From Chloroflexota bacterium (GTDB taxonomy: Bacteria; Chloroflexota; Anaerolineae; Anaerolineales; Anaerolineaceae), in NCBI GenBank assembly GCA_029265085.1, contig JAJUJY010000052.1, forward strand, positions 1 to 25,527: a stretch of 25,527 nucleotides of DNA, read 5' to 3'. The notes under the pieces are model-generated. The model saw nothing but the letters and a program-made list of their open reading frames with translations, had not been told where the DNA came from and ran no database searches. Shown piece after piece: positions 1-9,220 of the stretch (its first letter is position 1; each line of letters starts with the position of its first letter). The position numbers were made by a program, and so were the translations under genes.

Positions 1-441
1 CAAAAGGCCTCACCCAAAACAAATATTCGCCCCAAAAAGAATATCGTCTATTGGGCTGTTGTGGCAATTTTTGCATTATCGGTTATCTGGTTTAATGGAG
101 GATTATTTGGGGTGAAACCAATGCTGGTCAGTGGTTATAGTATGGAGCCTACCTTTATTGCAGGGGATATAGTAATAATCCAAGATATTGCACCAGACGA
201 AGTAAAAGTTGGTGATGTGATCCGTTTTAATCGGGGAGGGTCTGACATCCTCCACCGCGTTATTGTCATTCAAGTTAATGGGAATACCAAAGAATTTATC
301 ACCCGTGGTGACAATAATAATGTTGATGATGCGCCGATTGGGGGAGGCCAGATCCTTGGCAAAGTGGTTATGGTCATTCCCAAAATTGGCTGGATATCCA
401 TCTTCTTGCGCAATCTGGCCAAACCATTGATCGGGGGCTGA
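1..441 (+). CDS. Signal peptidase I, SipW/ER type (5' end outside window)
   Basis: A membrane serine protease that removes signal peptides from exported proteins at the outer face of the membrane. The frame is open from base 1 and codes for a basic stretch followed by a membrane helix (about 46-120), so the GTG at 61 lies inside the helix and is not the true start; the beginning is cut off by the window. The catalytic serine is in GYSMEP (codon 139-141). The second catalytic position is a histidine in ILHRV (codon 253-255), where classical bacterial LepB enzymes have lysine; this marks the SipW/Sec11-like subfamily. The TRGDNN..D box near 301-330 is also present. The stop is one base before the next gene, so the two are very probably co-translated. 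The family is clear; the preference for the neighbour as substrate is inference. Confidence 0.88.
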   Translation, partial: QKASPKTNIRPKKNIVYWAVVAIFALSVIWFNGGLFGVKPMLVSGYSMEPTFIAGDIVIIQDIAPDEVKVGDVIRFNRGGSDILHRVIVIQVNGNTKEFITRGDNNNVDDAPIGGGQILGKVVMVIPKIGWISIFLRNLAKPLIGG

Positions 442-442
442 G

Positions 443-1303
443 GTGAAGAAGTTAAATTTCAACCATGTCCTCTGGATTGGCCTGATCATGATCTTGCTGG
501 CCGGATTCCTCTTTATACCCATTGGGAACTCGCTTTGGGCTGGCATTCTAATTGGAGACAGCAGCATACAAACAGGCTATTGGATTACGCCCTCCGAAAC
601 CGCAACAGCAACCCTCACAGTAACACCGCCTCCAGGCCACAACTGCACCTTGTCATCCGGATATTGGAGCCAGCACCCGGAGATTTGGCCCAGCGACACC
701 GTTGAAATTGCCGGCCAAACCATAACGAAACAAACTGCGCTGGAAATCATGGTGATGGTGCCTAAAAGCGATGTGACCTTAAAATTAGCCCGCGAACTAA
801 TTTCCGCCAAAATAAACCTGCTCCAGGGAGCAGATCCCACAGCGATCCAGGAGGTAATTCTTGAGGCCGATTATTTTCTAACCATTTTCCCCATTGGCAG
901 CGATCCACCCAATCCAGACCGCCGCCTGGGAGTAACCCTGGGTGACACGCTGGAACAATTTAATAACGGCATGATTGGCCCAGGATTATGCACCGAGGAT
1001 AACCTTTCAGCCGAATCTTTTGAGCCTATTCTGGACGAACCAGTTGAGAACCCGTTAACCGCCACGCCAACCAGCACACCGGAAGAACCCGAAATTCCTG
1101 CCGAAATAACCTCTACGATAACGCCAACACAAGAATTGAGCCCGACCCCAGAAGCAACCTACACTTTAACTCCTGCACCAACCAACACCGGCACACCAGA
1201 ACCAATCATCGAACCCACCAACACAGAAACAGAGACACAGCCGCCGCCGGAGCCAACGGAAACCGAAACAGAGCCTCCTTCTGAAGCGCCGCCTACATCT
1301 TGA
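443..1303 (+). CDS. Secreted Thr/Pro-stalk protein with GYW-HPE-WP domain, probable client of the upstream signal peptidase
   Basis: A 286-residue exported protein of unknown function. It starts at GTG 443, one base after the peptidase stop. Residues 1-3 are basic, and about 9-34 are hydrophobic, forming a signal peptide or anchor. Residues about 65-195 form a compact domain starting with C-x(4)-GYWSQHPEIWP and continuing with a helical part (LARELISAKINLLQGADP). This resembles a domain often seen in bacterial surface proteins as GYWKNHPEAWP, for which I know no assigned biochemical role. From about residue 205 to the end the sequence is Thr/Pro/Glu-rich, a typical extended stalk. There is no LPXTG motif or C-terminal membrane helix, so how it stays attached, if it does, is not visible. 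Pairing with a SipW-type peptidase suggests a surface or matrix protein. Confidence 0.7.
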   Translation: MKKLNFNHVLWIGLIMILLAGFLFIPIGNSLWAGILIGDSSIQTGYWITPSETATATLTVTPPPGHNCTLSSGYWSQHPEIWPSDTVEIAGQTITKQTALEIMVMVPKSDVTLKLARELISAKINLLQGADPTAIQEVILEADYFLTIFPIGSDPPNPDRRLGVTLGDTLEQFNNGMIGPGLCTEDNLSAESFEPILDEPVENPLTATPTSTPEEPEIPAEITSTITPTQELSPTPEATYTLTPAPTNTGTPEPIIEPTNTETETQPPPEPTETETEPPSEAPPTS

Positions 1304-1309
1304 TCATTA

Positions 1310-2104
1310 TTAAGGTGTCACCAGGTAGAGATATCTGCCGTGAACCCCTTCGGTATATGCTTTTTGAATCCCCAAAGCTTCCCCAATATGGTTCTCATAC
1401 AGAAAGCTGTTCCCTTCAGCCTCAAACCGCGGCCGTAATTCTTCGCTGATCAATTCTTTCCGCCGGGCATGTTCCACATCTTGCTCGGTATAATCCCATA
1501 CCTGATACTGCCAATCAAATTTTTGCAAAACAGTTGCCAGGTCTGAACGATGCGGATGCACCTTCTCGCGCGGATAGGATTCAATCGGGGTCCAGGGTTC
1601 CCAGCTCTGGGCATAAAAAATTCCCATTCGTCCGCCAGGTTTTAGAATATTTCGCATCCGTCCTAATGTTTCGGTCAAATCAGAAAAGTACAAACTATCG
1701 ATTGAGAGCACCACATCAAATGTCGAGGCCGGGAAATCCAAATCTGCGATATCCATCATCAGGTAATGAAGCCGGTCGAGTTTCTCGCGAGTTCGCAGAA
1801 CTGCCTGCTCAATTGCAAAAGGAATAAAGTCAATTCCTGTGATTTGCGCGCCCGTACGGTCAGAAATGAACTCTGCCATCATGCCGTTCCCGCAGCCCAG
1901 GTCTAAAACGGTACAGTCTGCATTCAAGGCTGTGACTTCTATTAAATGCTCCAGGTGTGATATTTCTGCAAAGCCTTGCTGGCCCAGATTTTTCCCATAA
2001 AGGCGTTCACAATACACCGCATTGGCCTCACTGGTCGCAATCGCATTGTAATATTTTTCATAAAATTCTTTCGCCCAATCCGTAGAGCCAGTTTCTTCAC
2101 TCAT
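1310..2104 (-). CDS. Class I SAM-dependent methyltransferase
   Basis: A 264-residue methyltransferase with unknown acceptor. Motif I is VLDLGCGNGMMAEF around residues 64-77, followed by a motif II acidic strand end (ITGIDFIPFA) and a motif IV-like region (FDVVLSIDSLYF), the usual order for small-molecule methyltransferases of the Methyltransf_11/25 type. The ATG at 2104 is chosen over the ATG at 2122 because AAGGGAG lies 5-6 bases upstream of it and falls within the longer version. It lies 23 bases downstream of the HEAT-like gene on the same strand and converges with the stalk-protein gene, whose stop is 6 bases away. The substrate cannot be told from the sequence; the fold is secure. Confidence 0.82.
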   Translation of the reverse strand: MSEETGSTDWAKEFYEKYYNAIATSEANAVYCERLYGKNLGQQGFAEISHLEHLIEVTALNADCTVLDLGCGNGMMAEFISDRTGAQITGIDFIPFAIEQAVLRTREKLDRLHYLMMDIADLDFPASTFDVVLSIDSLYFSDLTETLGRMRNILKPGGRMGIFYAQSWEPWTPIESYPREKVHPHRSDLATVLQKFDWQYQVWDYTEQDVEHARRKELISEELRPRFEAEGNSFLYENHIGEALGIQKAYTEGVHGRYLYLVTP

Positions 2105-2127
2105 GGTAGCTCCCTTCCGCATGTCGT

Positions 2128-2763
2128 TCAGGTCAACCCGCGGCTTTTTAAAAATTCCCTGGCAATTTTTTTGGTTTTCGGGCTGTTACTGTACCTTTGG
2201 CGCTGCACAAAATCGATAATAGCTGCCTGATCTGTTACCAGGAGAAACATCTCATCCAACGACTGGATCACATACCCTTTAATAAGTTCTTTGCGCTCCT
2301 CCGGACAGGATGCCTGGTCAATAGCCATCAGGTGTCGAGCGATGGTATCTGCCAGGCGAGGGCATCTATGGGCAATCTGACCAGATACTGCAGCTGCATG
2401 AGACACAACCATCACACGCTCATCATTCAAAACCTGATAAAAGCGCGCCATATCCCGCTCAAACCAACAATTGTCCGCTTTTACCGTAAGATCAGCAATC
2501 ACGTGAATGGCGACATATTTGGAAAATCCATTATCACTTTCCAGTAAGGCCATAAAATCATTCCAAAAGGGCAATAATCGGTCGGGATTGTTCCGCGCTA
2601 AGGCCATCACCGCTTGAGAACAATTTTCGCGAACCGCACTTTTTTGTGCCGCCGGTGAAATCCCCTGCATTACCTGAGCGAAAAGCTGGTCATCTTCTAA
2701 GAGTTGTAACGCCAGCCAGTCAGGGTCGACACCTTTTTGCGCAAGATCAATCATATTGACCAT
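2128..2763 (-). CDS. HEAT/ARM-repeat-like helical protein of unknown function
   Basis: A 211-residue, almost wholly alpha-helical soluble protein. Amphipathic helix pairs of about 35-40 residues (for example LLPFWNDFMALL, YVAIHVIADLTV, RVMVVSHAAAVSGQIA, ELIKGYVIQSLDEM) resemble degenerate HEAT or ARM repeats, which usually serve as protein-binding scaffolds. There is no signal peptide, membrane helix or catalytic motif. No strong ribosome binding site precedes ATG 2763; a second ATG at 2754 is possible. The methyltransferase gene follows on the same strand, so the two may be one transcript. Function unknown. Confidence 0.6.
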   Translation of the reverse strand: MVNMIDLAQKGVDPDWLALQLLEDDQLFAQVMQGISPAAQKSAVRENCSQAVMALARNNPDRLLPFWNDFMALLESDNGFSKYVAIHVIADLTVKADNCWFERDMARFYQVLNDERVMVVSHAAAVSGQIAHRCPRLADTIARHLMAIDQASCPEERKELIKGYVIQSLDEMFLLVTDQAAIIDFVQRQRYSNSPKTKKIAREFLKSRGLT

Positions 2764-2835
2764 CCGTGCTTATTTCAGAAAGAAATATATTGGTGATTTC
2801 ATTATACACAGTTCGAACAAACTGGCTTGAACGAG

Positions 2836-2874
2836 AAAACAAAAAGAGGCTGCCGCGAACAGCCTCTCTTGTTT
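2836..2874 (-). terminator. Rho-independent terminator after the chemoreceptor gene
   Basis: An 8-bp stem, AGAGGCTG at 2845-2852 with CAGCCTCT at 2860-2867, and a 7-base loop. Read on the minus strand the stem is followed by TTTTTGTTTT. It lies just beyond the chemoreceptor stop codon, as expected of its terminator. Confidence 0.8.
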
Positions 2875-2898
2875 CATCTTCATCTTTTATATTTACAA

Positions 2899-5445
2899 TT
2901 ACTCCAGCCGGAATTCCCAAACTACTTCCAGTAAATCATTAGCCATTTTGGTTAATGTTTGAGCGGCCTGGGTCACCTCGACAACCTGGGCATTCATTTC
3001 TTCTGTGGAAGCGGAAACCTCTTCAACAGCCGCACTGTTTTCTTCACTGACAGCAGCGATATTCTCAACAGCCTGAGTTACTTCATTTGAACCAGCAGCC
3101 ATCTCTTCGGTCGAGGCTGTATTTTCTTCAACCACAGCCGAAACGCTGTCCATTGCAGCCACCAACTCATTCGCCAGGACGTTCATCTGGTCCGCAGAAT
3201 ACGCAATTTCTTCTCCGACCATTTGACTGCGTTCAGCAATCTCAATTAATTGTTCCAAAGCCTCCCGGCTGGTATCCGCTAATGAAACGCCGTTCTCCAC
3301 TTCTTGAGCACTTTCACGCATGGCCTTCATGGCCTCATTAGCCGTAACCTGGATCCCTTTCACCAGGCTATTGATTTCTTTGGTCGAGGCAGCCGCTTTT
3401 TCCGCTAATTTCCTCACCTCATCAGCCACAACCGCAAAGCCCTTGCCGTGTTCACCCGCTCGGGCTGCTTCGATGGCAGCATTCAACGCCAGCAAATTGG
3501 TTTGAGAAGCGATATCTTCAATTACATCCACTATTGCACTGATCTGCTCAGAACGTTTGCCCATTTCGGTTACTTTCAAAGCAGTCAGTCCGACCCGGTC
3601 TTTGATAGTCTCCATCCCTTTCACGGTATCTTCGACCATGCGGACATTTTCCCGGGTCCTGGCAACCGATTCTACGGCGCTTTGCGCCTGTGCTTTGCTG
3701 CCTCCTGAGACCATCTCGATCGCTGAGGTAATTTCTTCGGTAATTTGTGAAGCTCTGGTAACAGCGGCTGCCTGCTCCTGCGCTCCCCGTGCCACACCGT
3801 CAATCGCGCGTGCCATTTGTGAAACAGACGAAGCCGTATGGTTAATGGATTCGGTTTGTTGGGTAATACCGTGTGCTACTTGTTGAATCGTCGTTGAAAT
3901 TTGCTCAACTGCCTGGCCTGATTGATTGGCTGCTGTGGCAAGTTCTTTGGACGAGGTGGTTAACTGAACCGCATTTTGTTGTACCCTTTTTACCAATGCC
4001 CGCAAATTCGTAATCATGGTTGAAAATGCATTTCCAAACACATCATCCGCGCCCTTGGGCTGGATCGATTGCGATAAATCGCCGCTGGCAATATTAGCAG
4101 CCGTGTTGCTCATTTGCCGTAAATACAGGTACAAGTCCATAAACGCCCGGCCGATATCCCCCATTTCGTCCTGGCGTTGGATCATCTTTTGCACACTCGC
4201 TGAGTTCGGGTCCAATGCACCCAGTTCTCCCATGGCAAAACGCCCAGCCGCACGGGCTAACAGGACCAGTGGTTTTGAAATCAATTTGGAAATAAATAAC
4301 ATTACCAAAGCCCCAAGCGCGACAATGATTAGTGTTGCCATAATTTCCCCAATGAAAGAGGATTGTTGAATACGATCCAATTGAACCAGAGCAGCTTTTG
4401 CTTCACTTTCTGGGATTTGCACACCAATCACCCATTTCCAGGGAGCATAATACATCACCTGGACGATATTTACCTCGCCATTCAAGGAGTAATGCAATTC
4501 AGCAACATCACTGCCCTGCAAATTTTGGGCAGCTTCGATCATCTCACGCACATAATATTCGCCTTCATCGCCTTGGAGCATCCACCCCTTCAACCCATTT
4601 TGTTTTCCGGCTTGAGTAATTAAATACTCACCCAGATTGGTGGATTGAGCGCTAATAACAAAGGCCTCCCCTTTATCCCCAATTCGTAAATTTGCAATAC
4701 TGTTCCGTAATGAGGCAACACTTTCCTGTTTAATCCCGTAATATACCGCGCCAATCCACTCGCCATCCAATGAATAGAGCGGTTGGTATCCGGTAACGTA
4801 CCACGCATCCACAACAAAGGCTACACCATAGTAGGTTTCACCATTTTTCATGGCTTCCACGATTGGGCTGGGATTTCCTGAGGTGTCAACCGCTGGGATA
4901 TACGTACCATTGGCTCGTTTTCCATCCGTTCCGATTACAGAGGTTGCAACCCCCAATAAGTCTCCATCCTCATTCGCTTTTTGGAACAAAGTAACTGCCC
5001 CACCCGCCAGCTCCACAACTTGATCCACAATCGGAGAATACACTTGCGCATTAAAATTTTGCGGAATAGGTGTATTACCGATAATTAAAACCGGTAAATT
5101 CCATTGCACCAACTCGCCGGTCAATTGGTTCTTTGCTTCCCAGGATACTACTGCGTTGGATTGGCGAATGCCTCCCATTTGCGAAATAAGGTGGCCGGTT
5201 GTGGATAAACCATTTTTCACCATCATTTGCATCAATTCATCTTGCGATTGGACTGTGTTGTACACTCCTTCGGTCACGTGACGCAAATCTTTGATGGTTA
5301 AATTTTCGAGTGATGTTTCCACCTCTTTGCTATACAAGCTCATCGCAATTTGGTTGATCACAAACATGGCTACCGCGGTAACCAGAACAACAGCCGCCCC
5401 CACCAGCAATAACTGCGTGCCAATTAATAAACGGCGATGCTTCAT
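2899..5445 (-). CDS. Methyl-accepting chemotaxis protein with Cache sensor
   Basis: A transmembrane chemoreceptor of about 848 residues. Order: N-terminal membrane helix (about 5-32), a long extracytoplasmic region (about 35-360) of the Cache3-Cache2 type ending in [17 protein letters not shown], a second helix (about 363-390), HAMP (from about 392) with a second HAMP-like stretch, then the coiled-coil signalling domain. The hairpin tip is conserved ([16 protein letters not shown], then [14 protein letters not shown]), so it should contact CheA/CheW. The C terminus lacks a CheR/CheB-tethering pentapeptide. No che genes are in the window. ATG 5445 is preferred because AGGAG lies 9 bases upstream; the ATG at 5496 would add 17 residues and has no visible ribosome site. 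The ligand is unknown; Cache domains often sense small organic acids or amino acids. Confidence 0.93.
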   Translation of the reverse strand: MKHRRLLIGTQLLLVGAAVVLVTAVAMFVINQIAMSLYSKEVETSLENLTIKDLRHVTEGVYNTVQSQDELMQMMVKNGLSTTGHLISQMGGIRQSNAVVSWEAKNQLTGELVQWNLPVLIIGNTPIPQNFNAQVYSPIVDQVVELAGGAVTLFQKANEDGDLLGVATSVIGTDGKRANGTYIPAVDTSGNPSPIVEAMKNGETYYGVAFVVDAWYVTGYQPLYSLDGEWIGAVYYGIKQESVASLRNSIANLRIGDKGEAFVISAQSTNLGEYLITQAGKQNGLKGWMLQGDEGEYYVREMIEAAQNLQGSDVAELHYSLNGEVNIVQVMYYAPWKWVIGVQIPESEAKAALVQLDRIQQSSFIGEIMATLIIVALGALVMLFISKLISKPLVLLARAAGRFAMGELGALDPNSASVQKMIQRQDEMGDIGRAFMDLYLYLRQMSNTAANIASGDLSQSIQPKGADDVFGNAFSTMITNLRALVKRVQQNAVQLTTSSKELATAANQSGQAVEQISTTIQQVAHGITQQTESINHTASSVSQMARAIDGVARGAQEQAAAVTRASQITEEITSAIEMVSGGSKAQAQSAVESVARTRENVRMVEDTVKGMETIKDRVGLTALKVTEMGKRSEQISAIVDVIEDIASQTNLLALNAAIEAARAGEHGKGFAVVADEVRKLAEKAAASTKEINSLVKGIQVTANEAMKAMRESAQEVENGVSLADTSREALEQLIEIAERSQMVGEEIAYSADQMNVLANELVAAMDSVSAVVEENTASTEEMAAGSNEVTQAVENIAAVSEENSAAVEEVSASTEEMNAQVVEVTQAAQTLTKMANDLLEVVWEFRLE

Positions 5446-5567
5446 TAACCTGAGCTCCTGTTTGAAAAGTCCTAGGATAAAAGTATCCTTATTCACAAAA
5501 AATCGCCGTAAATTTCAGATAAAGCCAGCATAAATTCTAAGTAAATTTTTTTATTGCGCACAAAACA

Positions 5568-5592
5568 AAAAACGGCTTAATAAGCCGTTTTT
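5568..5592 (-). terminator. Terminator after the LamG/LVIVD gene (symmetrical, could act both ways)
   Basis: An inverted repeat, ACGGCTTA..TAAGCCGT, flanked by A-runs on the left and T-runs on the right of the plus strand. On the minus strand it gives a hairpin followed by TTTTTTGTTTTG, 21 bases past the stop of the LamG/LVIVD gene. Confidence 0.8.
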
Positions 5593-5613
5593 TGATATCC
5601 GCGAAAATAATTC

Positions 5614-7626
5614 TTACCGCGATAAAACTCGCAAGCCGCTGTCAAAATCAGCCACCAATACCAGGCTGCTGGTTAAAGCCAAACCGCGTGCGCGGCCAGG
5701 GGTATCTTTCACTGCCAACAGCAGCGGCTGCCCCGGATTGGAAATATCCAATTCCACAATCCCGGTAGTTTCATCTGCGACAAATGCTATGGAACCATCT
5801 AGTCCAATAAAACGAGCCAACCCAGGCGTATCATAAAAACCTGCTGAAGATGGGCTAGCCGGATTTGAAACGTCAATCACCCGCATACCGCTGCCCCCAT
5901 CAGCAACATAGGCCAATCCGCCATTCACTGCCACCATAAATGCTGTATGAGGGGTATCCAGTGAACCGACAATGACCGGACTGGCTGGGTTAGTCACCTG
6001 GACAATTTGTAAACCAGCATAATTGGCTGTTACATAAGCGTAATCCCCATCCACGGTGACCCAGGTTGCTTGATCCGGAAATGCTACAGATGAAACTTCG
6101 GCAGGAGCAGCCGGATTGGTCACATCAATCACCCGTAATCCACCGCTGCGGTCCGCCACAAAAGCAATATTATTTTGTACATCGACACCCCAGGCGAAAT
6201 CTGGTGTGTCAAATGAACCAACAACCAAAGGCGCTGCCGGGTTGCTGATATCGAGGATTAATAAACCGTTCCGCCCATCCGCAAGGTAGGCAAGGTTGCC
6301 AACAACATCCACTGCATAAGTCCGGCCGCTGGTATCAAACGAGCCTACTTCAACTGGCGCATAAGGATTCGTCACATTAATAATCCTGACACCCCGATCT
6401 ACATCCGCAACAAACGCATACTGCCCGTTATAAGCAACCGACCATGCAGACCCGGGCGTATCATAAAATGAAAGCTCATCCAAATGATTCGGTGTTCCTG
6501 GGTCGGTTGGTAATGGGGTTGGTGTAGCGGTTGGCGGCACAGGTGTAAATGTCGCCGTTGGTGGAACAACCGTCGGAGTGAATGTAGCAGTTGGAGGCAG
6601 CGGTGTCGGCGTAAAGGTCGCTGTGGGAGGGGGTAAAGTTGCCGTAGCAGTTGGAGGCAAGGGTGTCGGGGTTGCGGTGTTGCCAGGAGCCGGTGTATTG
6701 GTCGGAAGAATTGCAGTGGGTGTCGCTGTTAAGGTTGCTCCTTGGGAAGGAGTTGAGGTTGGCAAAACAGGGGTTGCAGTTGGGGTACCATTGAATGCAC
6801 CAGAAGCAACCCACAATGCTGTCCCGCCATTGGTTGGTACGCCGTTTCCGCCATCTTTTAATGTTCCGTTAAATGTATTGATACTGTCATCGGTTAAAAC
6901 TGTCCCCGATCCATTCGACATTTTATAGTAGGCAGCCAATCCAGGCTCATTTCCAAGCAATTCCACAAACAAAGATTGAGCAATTTCTGTTTGATTGAGA
7001 GCCGTTGAGTAAATTCTTACCTCGTCCAATTCACCCTGGAAAGTCCAGTTGCGTGTCGAGCTATTAATCACACCACCTAAATGCAGCACAGGCAGCGCAC
7101 CGGTGTTGGGCTGTTGGGTGGTACCGCTAGCAACACTGCCAACCTCCACACCATTTTTATAAGCACGCAAAATACCATTCTGGTGAACCATAGCAATATT
7201 TACCCATTCCCCAGATGTATATGGAACAGCCACCACATCAAACGGGCTTCCGGCACTGCCGTCATAGTTCCAGACCCAAAGCATGTCCTGGCCGTTCAAT
7301 ACCCCGCGAGAAACACCCCACCAGCGTGGGCGATCACCAAAAACGGCATCACACCAGGCTACTGAACCATAAGGACAGGTTTCGCCAGGACCGGTTGGGC
7401 GCACCCACATGCTGACTGTTTTGGTATTGACCCAATTTGCCCCCATCATGGTAGTTGCAGGAACAAGTTCTACAAAATCATTAACCCCATCAAACTGGAG
7501 TGCAAATCCAGCACCCTCTGCAAGAGAGATGCGGGATGGAATGAAAGTGGTAACGATTAATAAGATAAAAATCAGAACCGTAAAAAGAAAGGTTTTCTGC
7601 TGTTTTGGTTTGTTAAGACCCATCAT
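5614..7626 (-). CDS. Secreted LamG domain plus LVIVD-repeat propeller protein
   Basis: A 670-residue exported protein. A signal peptide with a hydrophobic core (about residues 13-30) is followed by a LamG/concanavalin-like domain (about 38-260; FALQFDGVNDFVEL, then WTFQGELDEVRIYSTALN), which typically binds carbohydrate or protein. A Thr/Pro linker follows (about 282-387), and then seven LVIVD repeats of 42 residues, each containing a form of AYVADG..GLRVIDVTNP. Seven such units fit one complete seven-bladed beta-propeller. Start: ATG 7626 is used because GGAGG lies 6 bases upstream; a GTG at 7641 overlaps that site. There is no membrane anchor at the C terminus, so it is probably released or bound to the surface. 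Its ligand is not apparent. It has its own terminator and a candidate promoter. Confidence 0.87.
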   Translation of the reverse strand: MMGLNKPKQQKTFLFTVLIFILLIVTTFIPSRISLAEGAGFALQFDGVNDFVELVPATTMMGANWVNTKTVSMWVRPTGPGETCPYGSVAWCDAVFGDRPRWWGVSRGVLNGQDMLWVWNYDGSAGSPFDVVAVPYTSGEWVNIAMVHQNGILRAYKNGVEVGSVASGTTQQPNTGALPVLHLGGVINSSTRNWTFQGELDEVRIYSTALNQTEIAQSLFVELLGNEPGLAAYYKMSNGSGTVLTDDSINTFNGTLKDGGNGVPTNGGTALWVASGAFNGTPTATPVLPTSTPSQGATLTATPTAILPTNTPAPGNTATPTPLPPTATATLPPPTATFTPTPLPPTATFTPTVVPPTATFTPVPPTATPTPLPTDPGTPNHLDELSFYDTPGSAWSVAYNGQYAFVADVDRGVRIINVTNPYAPVEVGSFDTSGRTYAVDVVGNLAYLADGRNGLLILDISNPAAPLVVGSFDTPDFAWGVDVQNNIAFVADRSGGLRVIDVTNPAAPAEVSSVAFPDQATWVTVDGDYAYVTANYAGLQIVQVTNPASPVIVGSLDTPHTAFMVAVNGGLAYVADGGSGMRVIDVSNPASPSSAGFYDTPGLARFIGLDGSIAFVADETTGIVELDISNPGQPLLLAVKDTPGRARGLALTSSLVLVADFDSGLRVLSR
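5617..6471 (-). repeat. Seven tandem 42-residue LVIVD repeats within the coding region
   Basis: Seven in-frame units begin at 6471 and recur every 126 bases; the last is short. Each starts with a form of xSFDTPG and contains ADxxxGLRVIDVTNPAxP. The fourth is the most divergent, with SSVAFPDQ at its beginning. Confidence 0.85.
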
Positions 7627-7722
7627 CCTGTTCCTCCACACTACACTGCTTTAATGGTCATCAGGTTGATGCCGATTTTTCTAAGGTAAATAAGCCCATT
7701 TAGGACAAAATGAGGCAAATAC

Positions 7723-7728
7723 ATTATA
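7723..7728 (-). promoter_or_regulatory. Candidate -10 box for the LamG/LVIVD gene
   Basis: On the minus strand this reads TATAAT, about 95 bases upstream of the chosen start. No good -35 is visible 17 bases further up, so this is a tentative sigma-70-like site. Confidence 0.3.
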
Positions 7729-7775
7729 CATAATTAAGGTAATATTTATCCTATAATTTCCTATGAAATATGCCT

Positions 7776-9050
7776 TTAATTGAAAAACAAATCAACACCC
7801 ATTAAGAAAAACACACTCAGCATGACCAACCCAAAGAACCGCATCAGGTCTGGTTGAACCGGTGCTATTGCTTCCACCGCAGTTTGTTCAGAGGCGCCAG
7901 ATGCTGAAGGGGTATTTTCAACCGGGTTTGCGGTGGTCGCGGGTGGGGTGACGGTTGCCGAGGGGATGGGAGTAAACCGAGGGAGAGGATTTTGAGCCTC
8001 AGATTGAGTAATTACTGGAGGATTAGCCAGAAACCAGGGTTGGGCTGTCACATCCGTGGTGAAATACTCATACAACTGGTCAGCTACTTTATCAACCCCT
8101 TGCAAAGAGGGATGGGTACAATCCTGAGCCAGATCTTCTTGCAGCCAGGTCCGGCCATCGGCTCGAGGATTTTGCCCGTCCATCCACAAGTAGGGTCCCC
8201 AGGTCAGGTACGGCGCAGTAACTGTACCATTCAGTGGATCAAAATTTAAACCAGGGTCTCCATTGATCTGTTTTTCTACCAGCCATTTGACGGCGAAGCC
8301 GGTTTCAAAGGCAACTGGTTCCGGGCTCAGGCCACGTTCATAACTATAAGAACGAGTCCGGCTGGAAAGATAGACAATTTTCAAATTGGGGAATTTTTCT
8401 TTCAAGTTGATTACGATCCGTTCCAAATATTGCTGCAATTCCTCAGCTTTGGCCGGGAACTCCCCTCCCCGGGTAAGGGTTTGCTTGATCCAGGCAACCT
8501 GTACCTGGTTTGCACTGACTTGATAACGAGCCATTGTCCGATCTAACTCTTGCCAGACAAGCGCGCTGGGATCAACCCATTTTTCAGCCGTCTGCCCACC
8601 CAAAGCGCCATTAATAAAGAACAATCGCGGGTTGACTTCTGAATCATTTTGAACCTTTTTGATAAATGCATCAAACTCAGCATTGGTGTTAGACATTCCA
8701 ACCGAAAGCATAACAATTCGCCCACGCCGCGAATCGGGATTGCCATTCGCATCGAGCGGCTGAATTTGTTGAGCCAGGGCAAGTCCGGCTGCCTCGTGAG
8801 CAGGCGGCCGCTGATTACTCCCGTCAGGATACAGCCCGCCGGTAAAATTTGTCGCTTGCCCACCCATGCGAATATAGGTTTGGTTGCCCAACTCAGTTAA
8901 CGGTAAACTCACTGATCGAAACTCCCCCGTGCAAATATCTGCCTGAGCTTGAGCCAAAACCTTCTGAGGTATCACACTGACACCCAGCATAACCAGCACC
9001 AATGCGCTGTATACAACAACTTTGATTCTCTGCGCCATGCGTACACCCAT
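7776..9050 (-). CDS. Membrane-anchored SGNH-hydrolase-like extracellular protein
   Basis: About 424 residues. A signal peptide (hydrophobic stretch after MAQRIKV, ending near VLAQA) is followed by an SGNH/GDSL-like catalytic region and a Pro/Thr linker (about 365-400), ending in a C-terminal membrane helix (FFGLVMLSVFFLMGVDLFF) with almost nothing after it. Candidate catalytic residues are the serine in VGMSNTNAEF and the Asp and His in DCTHPS, the DxxH of the family; FINGALGGQT may be the oxyanion block. This is the pattern of extracellular esterases, such as carbohydrate acetylesterases, but the substrate is unknown. The start is uncertain: ATG 9050 (AAAGGA very close upstream), ATG 9038 (ideal signal peptide) or TTG 9068 (GGAGG too close). 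Confidence 0.65.
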   Translation of the reverse strand: MGVRMAQRIKVVVYSALVLVMLGVSVIPQKVLAQAQADICTGEFRSVSLPLTELGNQTYIRMGGQATNFTGGLYPDGSNQRPPAHEAAGLALAQQIQPLDANGNPDSRRGRIVMLSVGMSNTNAEFDAFIKKVQNDSEVNPRLFFINGALGGQTAEKWVDPSALVWQELDRTMARYQVSANQVQVAWIKQTLTRGGEFPAKAEELQQYLERIVINLKEKFPNLKIVYLSSRTRSYSYERGLSPEPVAFETGFAVKWLVEKQINGDPGLNFDPLNGTVTAPYLTWGPYLWMDGQNPRADGRTWLQEDLAQDCTHPSLQGVDKVADQLYEYFTTDVTAQPWFLANPPVITQSEAQNPLPRFTPIPSATVTPPATTANPVENTPSASGASEQTAVEAIAPVQPDLMRFFGLVMLSVFFLMGVDLFFN

Positions 9051-9154
9051 TTCCTTTATCCGAACCAAACCTCCAGATAGGTAATCCTATTGTAACAAAT
9101 TCAAGAGTAATTTTGTCCGATTTAAAAATGATCATATCAAGTTCAAAGAATTGC

Positions 9155-9183
9155 TTGACGCAGCGAAAAATCCTGGCTATTCT
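9155..9183 (+). promoter_or_regulatory. Candidate sigma-70-like promoter for the zinc-ribbon gene
   Basis: TTGACG at 9155-9160, a 17-base spacer, and TATTCT at 9178-9183, 38 bases before the chosen start. The -35 matches 5 of 6 consensus bases and the -10 matches 4 of 6. Confidence 0.4.
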
Positions 9184-9220
9184 TTATAAACTACAGAAAA
9201 CGCTTAACGTAAGCCAAAAT

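Noticed and set aside
61..63. GTG as start of the signal peptidase
   Set aside because: The frame is open to base 1 and the GTG falls inside the N-terminal membrane helix.
103..567. A 154-codon minus-strand frame spanning the signal peptidase and the start of the stalk protein
   Set aside because: It is antisense to two well-supported genes and has no recognisable motif.
6476..6928. Open frames on both strands in the low-complexity region (Gly/Val-rich on +, Asn/Ser-rich on -)
   Set aside because: They are shadows of the Thr/Pro linker of the LamG/LVIVD gene, whose repeated codons lack stops in other frames.
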